Shown: positions 27,568 through 36,514 of the stretch, in pieces
Position numbering within the stretch: position 1 is the first letter of the stretch
Layout of the letters: every line of letters begins with the position of its first letter
Assembly: GCF_020447205.1 (NCBI RefSeq)
Contig: NZ_JAJAEL010000035.1
Span: 133,848-174,916, forward strand
DNA from: Thalassolituus alkanivorans
GTDB lineage: Bacteria; Pseudomonadota; Gammaproteobacteria; Pseudomonadales; Oceanobacteraceae
Direction of reading: 5' to 3'
DNA: 41,069 nt
Translations under genes and position numbers: made by a program
Notes under the pieces: generated by a model
What the model was told of the DNA's origin: nothing
Databases searched by the model: none
The model's input: the letters and a program-made list of their open reading frames with translations, nothing else

Positions 27568-28104
27568 TTATTGGTGATTCAGAAAAGCGTCGACTTCATC
27601 TGCCCAGTCGAGCCAGGCCTGCACGGACAGAATGCCGCGACGCAAAGTAAGGTATGGAAAGCGGTAACGCTGCCGCTCAGTTTCAGGCAACGCCAGATAA
27701 TGCTGTTCAATCGACAACAGCGCTGCCCGGTTCTGCTCATACAGTTTACGGTGATGGGCTATATCCGCACGGATAGCGTCCGCTTCACGTAAATGGCCGC
27801 CATACAAACGCACCAGCAGGCTGTCATTGACCTTCTGCGGCTTGCTGGTTTCAGCCAGCCAGTCAAGCAAGGCATCATGGCCCGCCAGCGTTAGTTCGTA
27901 CACCTTGCGGTCCGGCTTCCCCTGCTGCGGCTCGGTGCGCAGCGCCAGCCAGCCGGCTTCGTGCATCCATTTAAGCTGCTGATAAATTTGCTGATGACTG
28001 GCATTCCAGAAATAGCCCATATGCTCACGGAAACGCTTCAGCAGGTCATAGCCTGAGCCAGGCTCGGTTTCCAGCAACACCAGAATGGCGTGTTTCAGCG
28101 ACAC
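27568..28104 (-). CDS. PadR family transcription regulator
   Basis: A 178-aa protein with an N-terminal PadR winged helix (SLKHAILVLLETEPGSGYDL, ASHQQIYQQLKWMHEAGWL, RKVYELTLAGHDAL) and a C-terminal helical dimerisation domain of the Vir/PadR subfamily. GTG at 28104 is preferred because AAGGAG lies 6 bases upstream; the longer frame to 28152 lacks such a site. It is divergent from the FAD oxidoreductase gene across a region with a palindromic site, which it may bind. Confidence 0.9.
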   Translation of the reverse strand: MSLKHAILVLLETEPGSGYDLLKRFREHMGYFWNASHQQIYQQLKWMHEAGWLALRTEPQQGKPDRKVYELTLAGHDALLDWLAETSKPQKVNDSLLVRLYGGHLREADAIRADIAHHRKLYEQNRAALLSIEQHYLALPETERQRYRFPYLTLRRGILSVQAWLDWADEVDAFLNHQ

Positions 28105-28183
28105 TGTGTTCTCCTTAATTTTCGCCGTCATTCTACCTGTCCGGACTTGCATCGCCTATGCGGGCGGGATAATCTGACAGCCA

Positions 28184-28201
28184 TATGCAACTTTTTGCAT
28201 A
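28184..28201. promoter_or_regulatory. Candidate PadR operator
   Basis: TATGCAA and TTGCATA form a perfect 7-bp inverted repeat around CTTT, 79 bases before the PadR start and 53 before the oxidoreductase start. PadR sites often are AT-rich dyads of this kind. Function inferred. Confidence 0.5.
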
Positions 28202-28254
28202 AATAGATCGCAATAACAATAACAAAACACCAGCCCCATCCGGAGGAGCACCCC

Positions 28255-29943
28255 ATGAGCAAGGTCAAAGTAAGAACCGGCACCCGCTTTCGCGCCAATC
28301 GCGCCGACAGCCATTACGATGTGATTGTGATTGGCTCCGGCATGGGCGGCCTGACAACCGCCGCCTTCCTGTCCTTACTGGGCCAGAAAGTCGCGGTTCT
28401 TGAACAGCATTACACCGCCGGAGGCTTTACCCATGCTTATGACCGCGAAGGTTTTGAATGGGATGTGGGCGTGCACTACATCGGTGAAGTGCATAAGCCC
28501 TCTACCCTGCGCCGGGTATTTGATGTGGTCAGCGAAGGACGTCTGCAGTGGGCGGAAATGGAGCCCGAATACGACCGCATTATTCTCGGCAAAGAAGAAT
28601 ATGGTTTTGTTGCCGGCCGGGATAACTTTGCCGCCATGCTGAAAGAACGCTTCCCAGAGGAAGCTCAGGCGATTGATCGTTACATCGAACTGATCCGTGA
28701 AATGAGCCGCAAGACCCCGCGTTTTTTTGCCGGCCAGGCGATGCCCCCCTTGCTCGCACGGGCCTATAACCTCATTCGTCCGCTGCTTCTGCCGAAAGAA
28801 TTTTTCCAGACCACCCGCGAAGTGCTGGAAAATCTCACCAGCAATCAGCAATTAATTTCGGTACTGACCGGCCAATGGGGCGATTACGGTCAGACGCCTA
28901 CAGACGCCGCCTTCATCATGCACGCTTTAATCGCCAAGCATTATCTGGCCGGTGGTGCCTATCCGGTTGGCGGCGCTTCGGCTATTGCCCGCACTATTAT
29001 TCCGACCATTCAGAAATCCGGCGGCGAAGTCTTTACCTACGCCGATGTCGACGAAATCATCGTGCGTAATAACCGCGCCTGTGGCGTGCGCCTGGCCAAT
29101 GACACCGAGCTGACGGCCGGTCGAGTGGTCAGTAACGCCGGCTTCTGGAATACCACCCAGCGCCTGCTGCCCGCCGACGTGCGGAAAAAACTGGGCACCG
29201 AACGCTGGGCCAAACAGGTGCAGCGTTCAAGCGCTCATTATTGTATTTATGCCGGCTTTGAAGGGACCGCCGAAGAGCTGGGCTTAAACACAACCAACCT
29301 GTGGATTTACCCAAGCGCCGACCACGAAGGCAATCTGCAGCGCTACTATGACGATCCGGAGCAGGAATTTCCGGTCGTATATATTTCCTTCCCATCGGCC
29401 AAAGACCCCGACTGGAACAACCGCTTTCCGGGTAAATCCACCGTCGAAATTGTCACAGTTGCCAAGCACGAATGGTTCAGTCAGTGGAGCGGCAGCACCT
29501 GGAATCAGCGTGGCGAAGAGTACGAAAATATCAAAACCCGTGTCAGCGAGCGTCTGCTGGAAAAACTCTACCAGCGTCTGCCGCAGTTACGCGACAAACT
29601 GGTGTTTCAGGAATTATCCACACCGTTGTCGAGCGACTGGTTCCAGAAAAGTACGGCCGGTGAAATCTATGGCCTTGATCACTTTGTCGATCGTTTTAAA
29701 AAGCCGTTTCTGCATCCGGTTACACCGGTTAAAAATCTCTACATGACAGGTGCCGATGTGATGACCGCAGGCGTGGGTGGCGCTTTAATGGCAGGCATGA
29801 TGACCGCCTGTGCCATGCAGGGACGTAAAGCCGGAGAGGTATTAAAACTGCTGAAAGAATGGCAGCCATCTCAGCCTGATGAAACGGAAACCACCAAAGA
29901 AACAACCGCCAAGAAAAATGCCGGGCAAACTGAAACAGCCTGA
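28255..29943 (+). CDS. FAD-dependent oxidoreductase, RetSat/CrtI-like
   Basis: The 562-aa protein opens with a Rossmann dinucleotide motif VIVIGSGMGGLTTAAFL (about 24-40) followed by VAVLEQH.TAGG, and has GGASAIARTIIPTIQKSGGE and a C-terminal FAD motif LYMTGADVMTAGVGGALMAG. Such enzymes include retinol saturase and carotenoid desaturases; WDVGVHYIGEV near residue 68 favours the RetSat-like group. The substrate is unknown; a lipid or polyisoprenoid is plausible. The tail after about 540 is Glu/Thr/Lys-rich. ATG follows GGAGGAG. A PadR gene is divergent. Confidence 0.85.
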   Translation: MSKVKVRTGTRFRANRADSHYDVIVIGSGMGGLTTAAFLSLLGQKVAVLEQHYTAGGFTHAYDREGFEWDVGVHYIGEVHKPSTLRRVFDVVSEGRLQWAEMEPEYDRIILGKEEYGFVAGRDNFAAMLKERFPEEAQAIDRYIELIREMSRKTPRFFAGQAMPPLLARAYNLIRPLLLPKEFFQTTREVLENLTSNQQLISVLTGQWGDYGQTPTDAAFIMHALIAKHYLAGGAYPVGGASAIARTIIPTIQKSGGEVFTYADVDEIIVRNNRACGVRLANDTELTAGRVVSNAGFWNTTQRLLPADVRKKLGTERWAKQVQRSSAHYCIYAGFEGTAEELGLNTTNLWIYPSADHEGNLQRYYDDPEQEFPVVYISFPSAKDPDWNNRFPGKSTVEIVTVAKHEWFSQWSGSTWNQRGEEYENIKTRVSERLLEKLYQRLPQLRDKLVFQELSTPLSSDWFQKSTAGEIYGLDHFVDRFKKPFLHPVTPVKNLYMTGADVMTAGVGGALMAGMMTACAMQGRKAGEVLKLLKEWQPSQPDETETTKETTAKKNAGQTETA

Positions 29944-29970
29944 GCTGGCAGTGTTTTAACGACAATTTAT

Positions 29971-29995
29971 CGTTCCCAAGCTCCGCGTGGGAGCC
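29971..29995. repeat. Degenerate REP-like hairpin
   Basis: The bases cgttcccaagctccgcgtgg resemble the widespread gammaproteobacterial palindrome gttcccacgctccgcgtgg, with one change breaking the stem. Only one copy is seen in this window. Confidence 0.4.
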
Positions 29996-30019
29996 TGATG
30001 ATGGACAATAATAAGCAAT

Positions 30020-30072
30020 AAAAAACGCGCCCTGTAAATATTCCTGATGAATACTTAATGGGCGCGTTTTTT
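30020..30072. terminator. Bidirectional terminator between oxidoreductase and copper chaperone genes
   Basis: AAAAAACGCGCCC (30020-30032) pairs with GGGCGCGTTTTTT (30060-30072) with a 27-base loop. T runs occur on both strands between convergent genes. Confidence 0.82.
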
Positions 30073-30095
30073 ATTGGGTTTAAATGTCGGGGAAT

Positions 30096-30521
30096 TTATT
30101 TAAGACTGCGTAACTCAGCGCTGGCGGTCTGACACTCACCATCATCGAAACACAGGGTTAATGGCAGCGGTTCCGTCAAAGGTAACTGCAGCTTAAACAA
30201 CATCAAATGCAGACCACCAGGCTGCAGTCTCACCGTTTCGCCGGCCGGGATAGTCAGCGACTCCAGCTGACGCATACGCATCACGCCGTTATCATGCAAG
30301 TGGGTGTGTATTTCAATAATTCCCGCCCAGTCAGCACTGACACTGATCAGTGTTTTATCGGTGGCTGACGTATTAGTGAGCGTCATAAATGCTGCACTCA
30401 TATAGCGCCCGGGAATGGGCTCTCGCACATAAGCACCGCTCACATCCAGCGGTTGAGACAACGCTATTACAGAGCCCGTCAGTCCCAACAGCAATACCAA
30501 AACAGCAGTCATATTACGCAT
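30096..30521 (-). CDS. Copper chaperone PCu(A)C family protein
   Basis: A 141-aa periplasmic protein with a signal peptide (MTAVLVLLLGLTGSVIALS). It carries the PCuAC copper ligands: Met in GRYMSAAFMTL, His and Met in IEIHTHLHDNGVMRMR, and His/Met in PGGLHLMLFKL. The family delivers Cu(I) to the CuA site of cytochrome oxidase or serves general copper handling. The ATG at 30521 has GGAG 8 bases upstream. No SCO or oxidase gene is nearby. Confidence 0.92.
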   Translation of the reverse strand: MRNMTAVLVLLLGLTGSVIALSQPLDVSGAYVREPIPGRYMSAAFMTLTNTSATDKTLISVSADWAGIIEIHTHLHDNGVMRMRQLESLTIPAGETVRLQPGGLHLMLFKLQLPLTEPLPLTLCFDDGECQTASAELRSLK

Positions 30522-30605
30522 AAAAATTTCTCCGCACGACAGCGTATAAACTGGGCGCATTGTACTGGTTACAGCCTATGGATACAGAGGCAAAATGTCG
30601 CAGCC

Positions 30606-32594
30606 TTAGTCATCGTCTGCCGGTAATTGCCAGGCATGAGCATCTGCCATTGTCGCCAGCGGCTTGCTGAAGAAATAACCGCTCATGCCATCCACGCCGG
30701 TCTGGCGCAGTACGCTGACATCATCGGCTTCTTCAATACCTTCGCCAAGAATCAGCAGATCCAGGTTGTGGGCAATCTGCACCATCGACTGGATAAAGAA
30801 ACGATGATCCTGCGCCTGATGCAGGCCGCGGTTAAAGCTGCCATCAATACGGATATAATCCAGCGGCAAACGCTGCAGGTAAGCAAAGGCCATGCTGCCG
30901 GTACCCACCTGATCAACGCCAAGAGTTACGCCAAAAGGTTTCAGCTGTATAGCCAGCCGGGCCAGAGCAGTTTCGATACCGGTCAGGGATGATTCCGGTA
31001 CTTCCAGTGCAATATGAGCCGCCAGCGCAGGTGAAGCGCGGAATAACTCCACCAGCCACTGGTGGAACTGTTCATCCAGGACTGAGGCCGGCGAAATATT
31101 AATGCAATAGCGAATACCTTTCTGCGGGGCATGCTGCTCCAGTAAAGCCAGTACCTGGGCAACAATACTGGCATCGTAACGCGCGGCCAGCTGGTGCTGC
31201 TCAACCATTGGCCAGAACCGTGCAGCCGACAGCGTTTCCCCCTGCCAGACGATGCGGCTAAATACTTCAAACTGCAGCAAGCGGCGATTGCGGTTGCTGA
31301 TCACCGGCAAAAACTGCAACTGCAGCGCTCCCGCCTCCAAAACACCGGTCAATAACTCGCGCCACTCACCGGCCGTCCACTCCTGAATCCCGCTACTGCT
31401 ATCGCTGCGGTACAGCTGTGCGCGGCCTTCCGGTGAGCGCTGCGCCTGGCGTAAAGCCGCATCAGCACAACTTAACGCCTGCACCGGGTCGTCCTGCACA
31501 CCTTGCAGAAACACGCCACCCAGATGAAAAATCAGCTCTTTGCGACGCGACAGAACACTGGTCGCCAGCTGACTGAACATTTGCTGCAATAAGGCATCGG
31601 CCTGAGCCTGATCAGCACAGGGAATATAAAGCGCAAAATCACTGCCGGAACGGCGGCCAGTGAACGCTGCGGGATATTCCTGCAAACAGCGTTGCAACCC
31701 GGCTCCCAGCATGTGCAGAACATCATCCACCAGCTGCCGTCCCTGCGACTGATTCAGCTCGCTCAGATTCTGCAGCTGCAGCAGCATCAGCACACCACTG
31801 TGCTCTTCCCCGCGCTGCAGAATATGTTGCAAGCGCTGATCAAAGCCACGACGATTAAGCAAACCACTGACATTATCGTTAAACGACTCAGCCCGCAGCT
31901 GCTCTGTCATCGCCGATTGTTCGGTGAAAATGCTTTGCAGCTTCTGCACCATTTTGTTCATCGCCAGAACCATGCGCCGCAGCTCACGTGGGCGCGGAAT
32001 CTCGGTCTGTACCTGCCACTGCCGTTCACAGATGGCCAGCGCCTGACGCTCGACCCGTACCAACGGCCGGAACAGCCAGTTCAGCAGCAACTGCAACAGA
32101 ACCAGCGTAATCACCAGCACCCACGAGAACCAGATCAGCTCGGCGCGCACCATCGCCCACAAATCGCGGTAAGCAAAATCACTGTGACTGACAACACGTA
32201 CAGTTCCCAGACGCTGCCACTGACGGGTAACATCCGCTTCTGCCGGAATCATTTCCAGCCCAACCCAATGCATAAACCAGCGCGGCGCTGGTAAATCCCC
32301 CGGCGTATCGCGGCTGCGGCGATAGATGGGCTCATCGTCGACCCGCTGCAATTCGATCTCTGCAAAAAAACCACGGTCAAACAGCACATCCATCAGACGG
32401 GTTAACTGCACCTCGTCATCAGCCGCTACCTGAGACATGGATAAAGCCAGAGAAGTCGCCGCATCATAAGCCCGGGCATTCAGCTGCTGCTGAAAATAAT
32501 CACGGCCATTCATAACCATCACCAGCAGATTACCAGCCAGTAAAATAACAACCAGCAAACCGGTGAGCAGGGAAAATTGTTGTCGCAATGTCAT
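30606..32594 (-). CDS. lapD: LapD-like c-di-GMP receptor
   Basis: A 662-aa inner-membrane protein: helix 1 (about 10-29), periplasmic LapD/MoxY-type domain (to about 150), helix 2 (about 154-174), HAMP, degenerate GGDEF domain with RSGSDF at 315-320, and EAL domain with EVF at 443-445 in place of EAL. Loss of both catalytic motifs is characteristic of LapD, which binds c-di-GMP in the cytoplasm and sequesters the LapG protease in the periplasm, protecting surface adhesins. The ATG at 32594 starts two bases after the lapG stop, so the pair is an operon. The large adhesin target is not in the window. Confidence 0.93.
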   Translation of the reverse strand: MTLRQQFSLLTGLLVVILLAGNLLVMVMNGRDYFQQQLNARAYDAATSLALSMSQVAADDEVQLTRLMDVLFDRGFFAEIELQRVDDEPIYRRSRDTPGDLPAPRWFMHWVGLEMIPAEADVTRQWQRLGTVRVVSHSDFAYRDLWAMVRAELIWFSWVLVITLVLLQLLLNWLFRPLVRVERQALAICERQWQVQTEIPRPRELRRMVLAMNKMVQKLQSIFTEQSAMTEQLRAESFNDNVSGLLNRRGFDQRLQHILQRGEEHSGVLMLLQLQNLSELNQSQGRQLVDDVLHMLGAGLQRCLQEYPAAFTGRRSGSDFALYIPCADQAQADALLQQMFSQLATSVLSRRKELIFHLGGVFLQGVQDDPVQALSCADAALRQAQRSPEGRAQLYRSDSSSGIQEWTAGEWRELLTGVLEAGALQLQFLPVISNRNRRLLQFEVFSRIVWQGETLSAARFWPMVEQHQLAARYDASIVAQVLALLEQHAPQKGIRYCINISPASVLDEQFHQWLVELFRASPALAAHIALEVPESSLTGIETALARLAIQLKPFGVTLGVDQVGTGSMAFAYLQRLPLDYIRIDGSFNRGLHQAQDHRFFIQSMVQIAHNLDLLILGEGIEEADDVSVLRQTGVDGMSGYFFSKPLATMADAHAWQLPADDD

Positions 32595-32596
32595 TG

Positions 32597-33313
32597 TTAT
32601 AAGTCCATTCCCAGTTGGTTCATGCGGACACGTAAATCTGTCCATAAATCGAGCTTATTCGGATTCCCCATACGAATCCCTTCGCCCTTCATACGCTCCA
32701 GCCACATACCATCGCCATTAAAACTGTAAACCGGCGATAAATCACCGCGCTCACTGGCCGGAGCAATAATGCCGATCAGATTATCCAGCACCAGAGGTAC
32801 CGCATCCGGCGTGGGAAAATAGGTTAACACCATGTGCGCCTGATTCAGACGGATCGCCTTCACATAAGTGATACGCAGTTTACTGGTATCCACGCCCAGC
32901 TTGCGCAACGAGTAATATTTGGCAATCACATAGTCTTCACAATCGCCACCATCACTGCCCAAAGCTTCATAAGGTGTGGCCCAGTAGTCATCCATGCCCC
33001 AGTGTTTCTCATCGCTGACAAAGCGCAACTTGCGGTTAAAAAAATCATTCACCCCTTTAAGCTTGTCGGCCTCGGTAGCGTCCGCCAGTCCATGTAAAAC
33101 CTGTCGCCAGGCGTCAATCCGCGCCGCCGCAGGAGCGTCATACTGCTGCTGCGCCTTTTGGGTCAGAGACTCAGGGACCCAGCCTTCAGTATCCGCATAC
33201 AGTCTCTCCTGCCCGGAAAAATGCCAGCACAGCGAAACAAGCAACACCCATGGCAGCCACCTGAGGTAGTCCGGCTGACGACGGGAGCAAAACACAATGA
33301 TGGAGAAATCCAT
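32597..33313 (-). CDS. lapG: LapG-like periplasmic cysteine protease
   Basis: A 238-aa bacterial transglutaminase-like cysteine peptidase with one N-terminal membrane segment (about residues 18-32), acting in the periplasm. The catalytic triad is Cys125 (GGDCEDYVIAKYYSLR), His160 (NQAHMVL) and Asp177 (VLDNL); Asp-rich surroundings (MDDYWATPYEALG) fit the calcium site. LapG cleaves large adhesins to release biofilm cells and is held by LapD at high c-di-GMP. The start is uncertain: ATG 33313 leaves room for promoters before the divergent gene, ATG 33358 is also open; neither has a clear ribosome site. Confidence 0.92.
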   Translation of the reverse strand: MDFSIIVFCSRRQPDYLRWLPWVLLVSLCWHFSGQERLYADTEGWVPESLTQKAQQQYDAPAAARIDAWRQVLHGLADATEADKLKGVNDFFNRKLRFVSDEKHWGMDDYWATPYEALGSDGGDCEDYVIAKYYSLRKLGVDTSKLRITYVKAIRLNQAHMVLTYFPTPDAVPLVLDNLIGIIAPASERGDLSPVYSFNGDGMWLERMKGEGIRMGNPNKLDLWTDLRVRMNQLGMDL

Positions 33314-33427
33314 GCGCAGACAGGCAACCAACAGATAAAAATTGTTACCATTAAGCATAGACAGACAACATGAGTCCGGCGCAGAAACTGCTACTCTTAG
33401 AACATCTGTAGCTAAGAAGTAACACTG

Positions 33428-35029
33428 ATGACGGATAACCTGAGCCCTGCAGCCCGCCTAAAACAACACTTCTCCTTCCGGGTTATTAATCAGGTTCGTC
33501 AGGTTATTGATCTCTGGCGCCAGCTGCCGGCACAGCACTGGAGTGCTGAGCGCATGATGGATTTCACCCTTGCGGTAGAAAAGCTGGTGCGTTTTGCACA
33601 ACGTTTTGAAGCTGCCCGGCATGAAAAACTGGCCCGTCAGTTATTATCCACGCTGGCCCATATCGCCGTTGGCCACAGCCCCGACAGTGCCCAGCTGGAA
33701 AGCCTCAATCAAACAATTATCGCCCTCAGTAAAACGGCATTACGCCATACCGACGATAAAAACGCAGACACCCTGATTCCGGAAAAAAAGCCGGTTTATA
33801 TTGCCCTCAGTAATACCGACCACGCCCTGACCATGGCCGAGCAGATGCAGTACTTTGGCTTACGTCCTGAGCTGCAGCGCACCGCCCATGACTTTGCCCA
33901 GGCACTGGAACGACGTCATCCCGCGGCCGTGGTGCTGGATCTCGACTTTGCCGGACCCGGTCAGGGACTGGAGCTGGCGCAGAGCCTGCAGCAAAGCCGT
34001 GAAAATCCGCTGCCGGTACTGTTCACCTATCGTGAAACACCGCCAACGCTGGAACAACGTCTGGCGACTCTGCGCAACGGAGGCCTGGGAATTTACGAAG
34101 AAATGGACGTCCAGTCGGTCATCGGCCATCTGGAAAACCTGCTCGACAGCACCCCCGATGTACCCTTCAAAATTCTTATCATCGACGACTCCCGCGCACA
34201 GGCAACCCATACCGCCAACGTACTGAATAAAGCCGGTATGGTCACTCAGGTCGCTAACGACCCTTTGCTGGTACTCGATGTTCTTAGCGGATTTACACCG
34301 GATCTGATCCTGATGGATATGTATATGCCCGGCTGTAATGGCATGGAGCTGGCTAAAGTGATCCGTCAGCAACGTGAATACATCAACCTGCCCATCATTT
34401 ATCTGTCCGGCGAAGAAGACCGCGAACGCCAGTTAGCCGCCATGGCCGAAGGCGGTGATGACTTTTTAACGAAGCCCGTCGATTCCGGACATCTGCTTAC
34501 CACCCTGCGTAACCGTGTCAGCCGTGCCCGCCAGCTACAGAATCTGATTGCCTGTGACAGCCTGACCGGCCTGCTGAATCATACCCACCTGCTGGGGGCC
34601 CTGCAGGATGCCATGCGCAAAAATGAAGATGTGCCTATCAGTTTTGTCATGGTCGACATTGATCACTTCAAACAGGTCAATGACCGCTATGGTCATCCGG
34701 CCGGTGATCTGGTGATCCGCAACCTGTCACTGTTCCTGCGCCAGAGCCTGCGCAAATCCGACCCTATCGGCCGCTATGGCGGTGAAGAGTTCGCCATCAT
34801 CCTGCTCGACGCCACCGCCCAGCAGGCTCGCCAGATCATGGACGATATCCGTCTCAACTTTGCCAACCTGATTCATGATGGCCAGTCACTGCGCGTGACC
34901 TTCTCCTGCGGTATCGCTGAATGGAGTGGCCAGAGCATCAGCGAACTGGTCGCTGCCAGCGATCAGGCGTTGTATCGCGCCAAACGTAACGGCCGCAATC
35001 AGGTGCAGACCGCCGAGCAAGGCGAATAA
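33428..35029 (+). CDS. Tandem-receiver diguanylate cyclase (PleD-like)
   Basis: A 533-aa cytoplasmic protein: helical N-terminal domain (about 1-110, perhaps Hpt-like), a degenerate receiver (about 120-240; GIYEEMD where a conserved Lys is expected), an intact receiver (about 247-370; IIDDS, phospho-accepting Asp297 in [17 protein letters not shown]), and a GGDEF domain with GGEEF at 451-455. The inhibitory site RKSD (442-445) is five residues before GGEEF, so product inhibition is expected. It should make c-di-GMP when phosphorylated. It is divergent from lapG-lapD, whose product reads c-di-GMP. Confidence 0.93.
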   Translation: MTDNLSPAARLKQHFSFRVINQVRQVIDLWRQLPAQHWSAERMMDFTLAVEKLVRFAQRFEAARHEKLARQLLSTLAHIAVGHSPDSAQLESLNQTIIALSKTALRHTDDKNADTLIPEKKPVYIALSNTDHALTMAEQMQYFGLRPELQRTAHDFAQALERRHPAAVVLDLDFAGPGQGLELAQSLQQSRENPLPVLFTYRETPPTLEQRLATLRNGGLGIYEEMDVQSVIGHLENLLDSTPDVPFKILIIDDSRAQATHTANVLNKAGMVTQVANDPLLVLDVLSGFTPDLILMDMYMPGCNGMELAKVIRQQREYINLPIIYLSGEEDRERQLAAMAEGGDDFLTKPVDSGHLLTTLRNRVSRARQLQNLIACDSLTGLLNHTHLLGALQDAMRKNEDVPISFVMVDIDHFKQVNDRYGHPAGDLVIRNLSLFLRQSLRKSDPIGRYGGEEFAIILLDATAQQARQIMDDIRLNFANLIHDGQSLRVTFSCGIAEWSGQSISELVAASDQALYRAKRNGRNQVQTAEQGE

Positions 35030-35163
35030 CCAGGCTATCCCCGCCAGAACTGGACGCTCGCCGGCTTTTTCGGCAAACTCGCGGGCTTTCGGGTCATATC
35101 GGCCGGCCTGCCTACAGGCGCCTGCCGTCTGCGATCCTATTTCTTCATTTCAGGGGAATCATC

Positions 35164-35613
35164 ATGGCAAGCATTCTGGTATTGCAGGGGCCAAATCTGA
35201 ATCTGCTGGGCAGTCGTGAACCGCATATATACGGCTACACAACCCTCGCCGATATTGAGCAGCAGCTGAGCCAGCACGCCAGCGCCGCAGGCTTTACCCT
35301 GGAACAATTCCAGAGCAACGCTGAGCATGAGCTGATCAACCGCATCCATGCCGCACGCACAGACGGCACGGCCTTTATCCTGATTAATCCGGCCGCTTTT
35401 ACCCATACCAGTGTCGCCCTGCGCGATGCACTGGCCGGCGTTGCCATTCCTTTTATCGAAATTCATATTTCCAATGTCCATGCACGCGAAGCCTTCCGCC
35501 ATCATTCCTATCTGTCGGATATTGCCGTCGGAGTGATCGCCGGACTCGGTGTGCAGGGCTATGACCTGGCGTTGCAGGCGGCCATCAGCCGTTTAAACGC
35601 GGAGAACGTATAA
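35164..35613 (+). CDS. aroQ: Type II 3-dehydroquinate dehydratase
   Basis: This 149-aa dodecameric enzyme dehydrates 3-dehydroquinate in the shikimate pathway. Motifs: [21 protein letters not shown] with the catalytic Tyr, [32 protein letters not shown] and [19 protein letters not shown]. It is separated from prmA by one base. In relatives accB and accC lie between them; they are absent here. Confidence 0.97.
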   Translation: MASILVLQGPNLNLLGSREPHIYGYTTLADIEQQLSQHASAAGFTLEQFQSNAEHELINRIHAARTDGTAFILINPAAFTHTSVALRDALAGVAIPFIEIHISNVHAREAFRHHSYLSDIAVGVIAGLGVQGYDLALQAAISRLNAENV

Positions 35614-35614
35614 C

Positions 35615-36505
35615 ATGTCCTGGATTCAGATCCGTATTCACGCCACACAGGCCGATGTTGAAGCGGTTGAAAATGCATTACTGGCCGCCGGTGCCTTATC
35701 GGTCACCCTGCAGGATGACGCTGACCAGCCGATTCTCGAACCCGAGCTGGGCACCACGCCTATCTGGGATAAAACCCAGATCATCGGCCTGTTTGATGCC
35801 AATCAGGACAGCGATGCCCTGCTGGAGCAGATTGCCCTGATGTATGCCGCCGAAGGCGGTACTGCACTGCCTGAACACAAGCTGGAACTGGTGGAAGACA
35901 AAGACTGGGTTCGCGCCTGGATGGACGATTATCATCCGATGCCATTCGGCAAGCGCTTGTGGGTCTGCCCAAGCTGGCGCGAGCCGCCACAAGCAGATGC
36001 CGTTAACCTGATGCTCGACCCGGGGCTGGCCTTTGGTACCGGCACCCACCCGACGACCGCGTTGTGTCTGAAATACCTCGACGGCGCGGTTGAAGGCAAC
36101 GAACTGGTCGTCGACTACGGCTGTGGCAGCGGTATTCTGGGGATTGCCGCCCTGCTGCTTGGCGCAAAACATATGATTGGCGTCGACATCGATCCGCAGG
36201 CACTGACTGCCACCCGCGATAATGCCGAACGTAATGGTATTGATGCCAGCCAGTACGAAATCTATCTGCCGGAAGCGACGCCGGTAGTACAGGCGGATAT
36301 GACAGTAGCCAATATTCTCGCCGGACCATTAATGAGCCTCGCGCCGCACATGGCGGAACTGACCCGTACGGGTGGTAAACTGGCTCTGTCCGGCCTGCTG
36401 GCCGAGCAGGCAGACGAAGTCTCGGCCTGTTATGCTCAGTGGTTCATCATGAACCCGGCGGAACAAATGGGTGATTGGGTTATTCTTACAGGGATTAAAC
36501 GTTAA
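35615..36505 (+). CDS. prmA: Ribosomal protein L11 methyltransferase
   Basis: This 296-aa SAM-dependent enzyme trimethylates ribosomal protein L11. It has the N-terminal L11-binding domain, the linker, and the methyltransferase motifs LDPGLAFGTGTHPTT, VVDYGCGSGILGIAALLLG, GVDIDPQAL and VANILAGPL. Length is typical. It lies in aroQ-prmA-DUF3426. Confidence 0.97.
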   Translation: MSWIQIRIHATQADVEAVENALLAAGALSVTLQDDADQPILEPELGTTPIWDKTQIIGLFDANQDSDALLEQIALMYAAEGGTALPEHKLELVEDKDWVRAWMDDYHPMPFGKRLWVCPSWREPPQADAVNLMLDPGLAFGTGTHPTTALCLKYLDGAVEGNELVVDYGCGSGILGIAALLLGAKHMIGVDIDPQALTATRDNAERNGIDASQYEIYLPEATPVVQADMTVANILAGPLMSLAPHMAELTRTGGKLALSGLLAEQADEVSACYAQWFIMNPAEQMGDWVILTGIKR

Positions 36506-36514
36506 GGATCTGTC

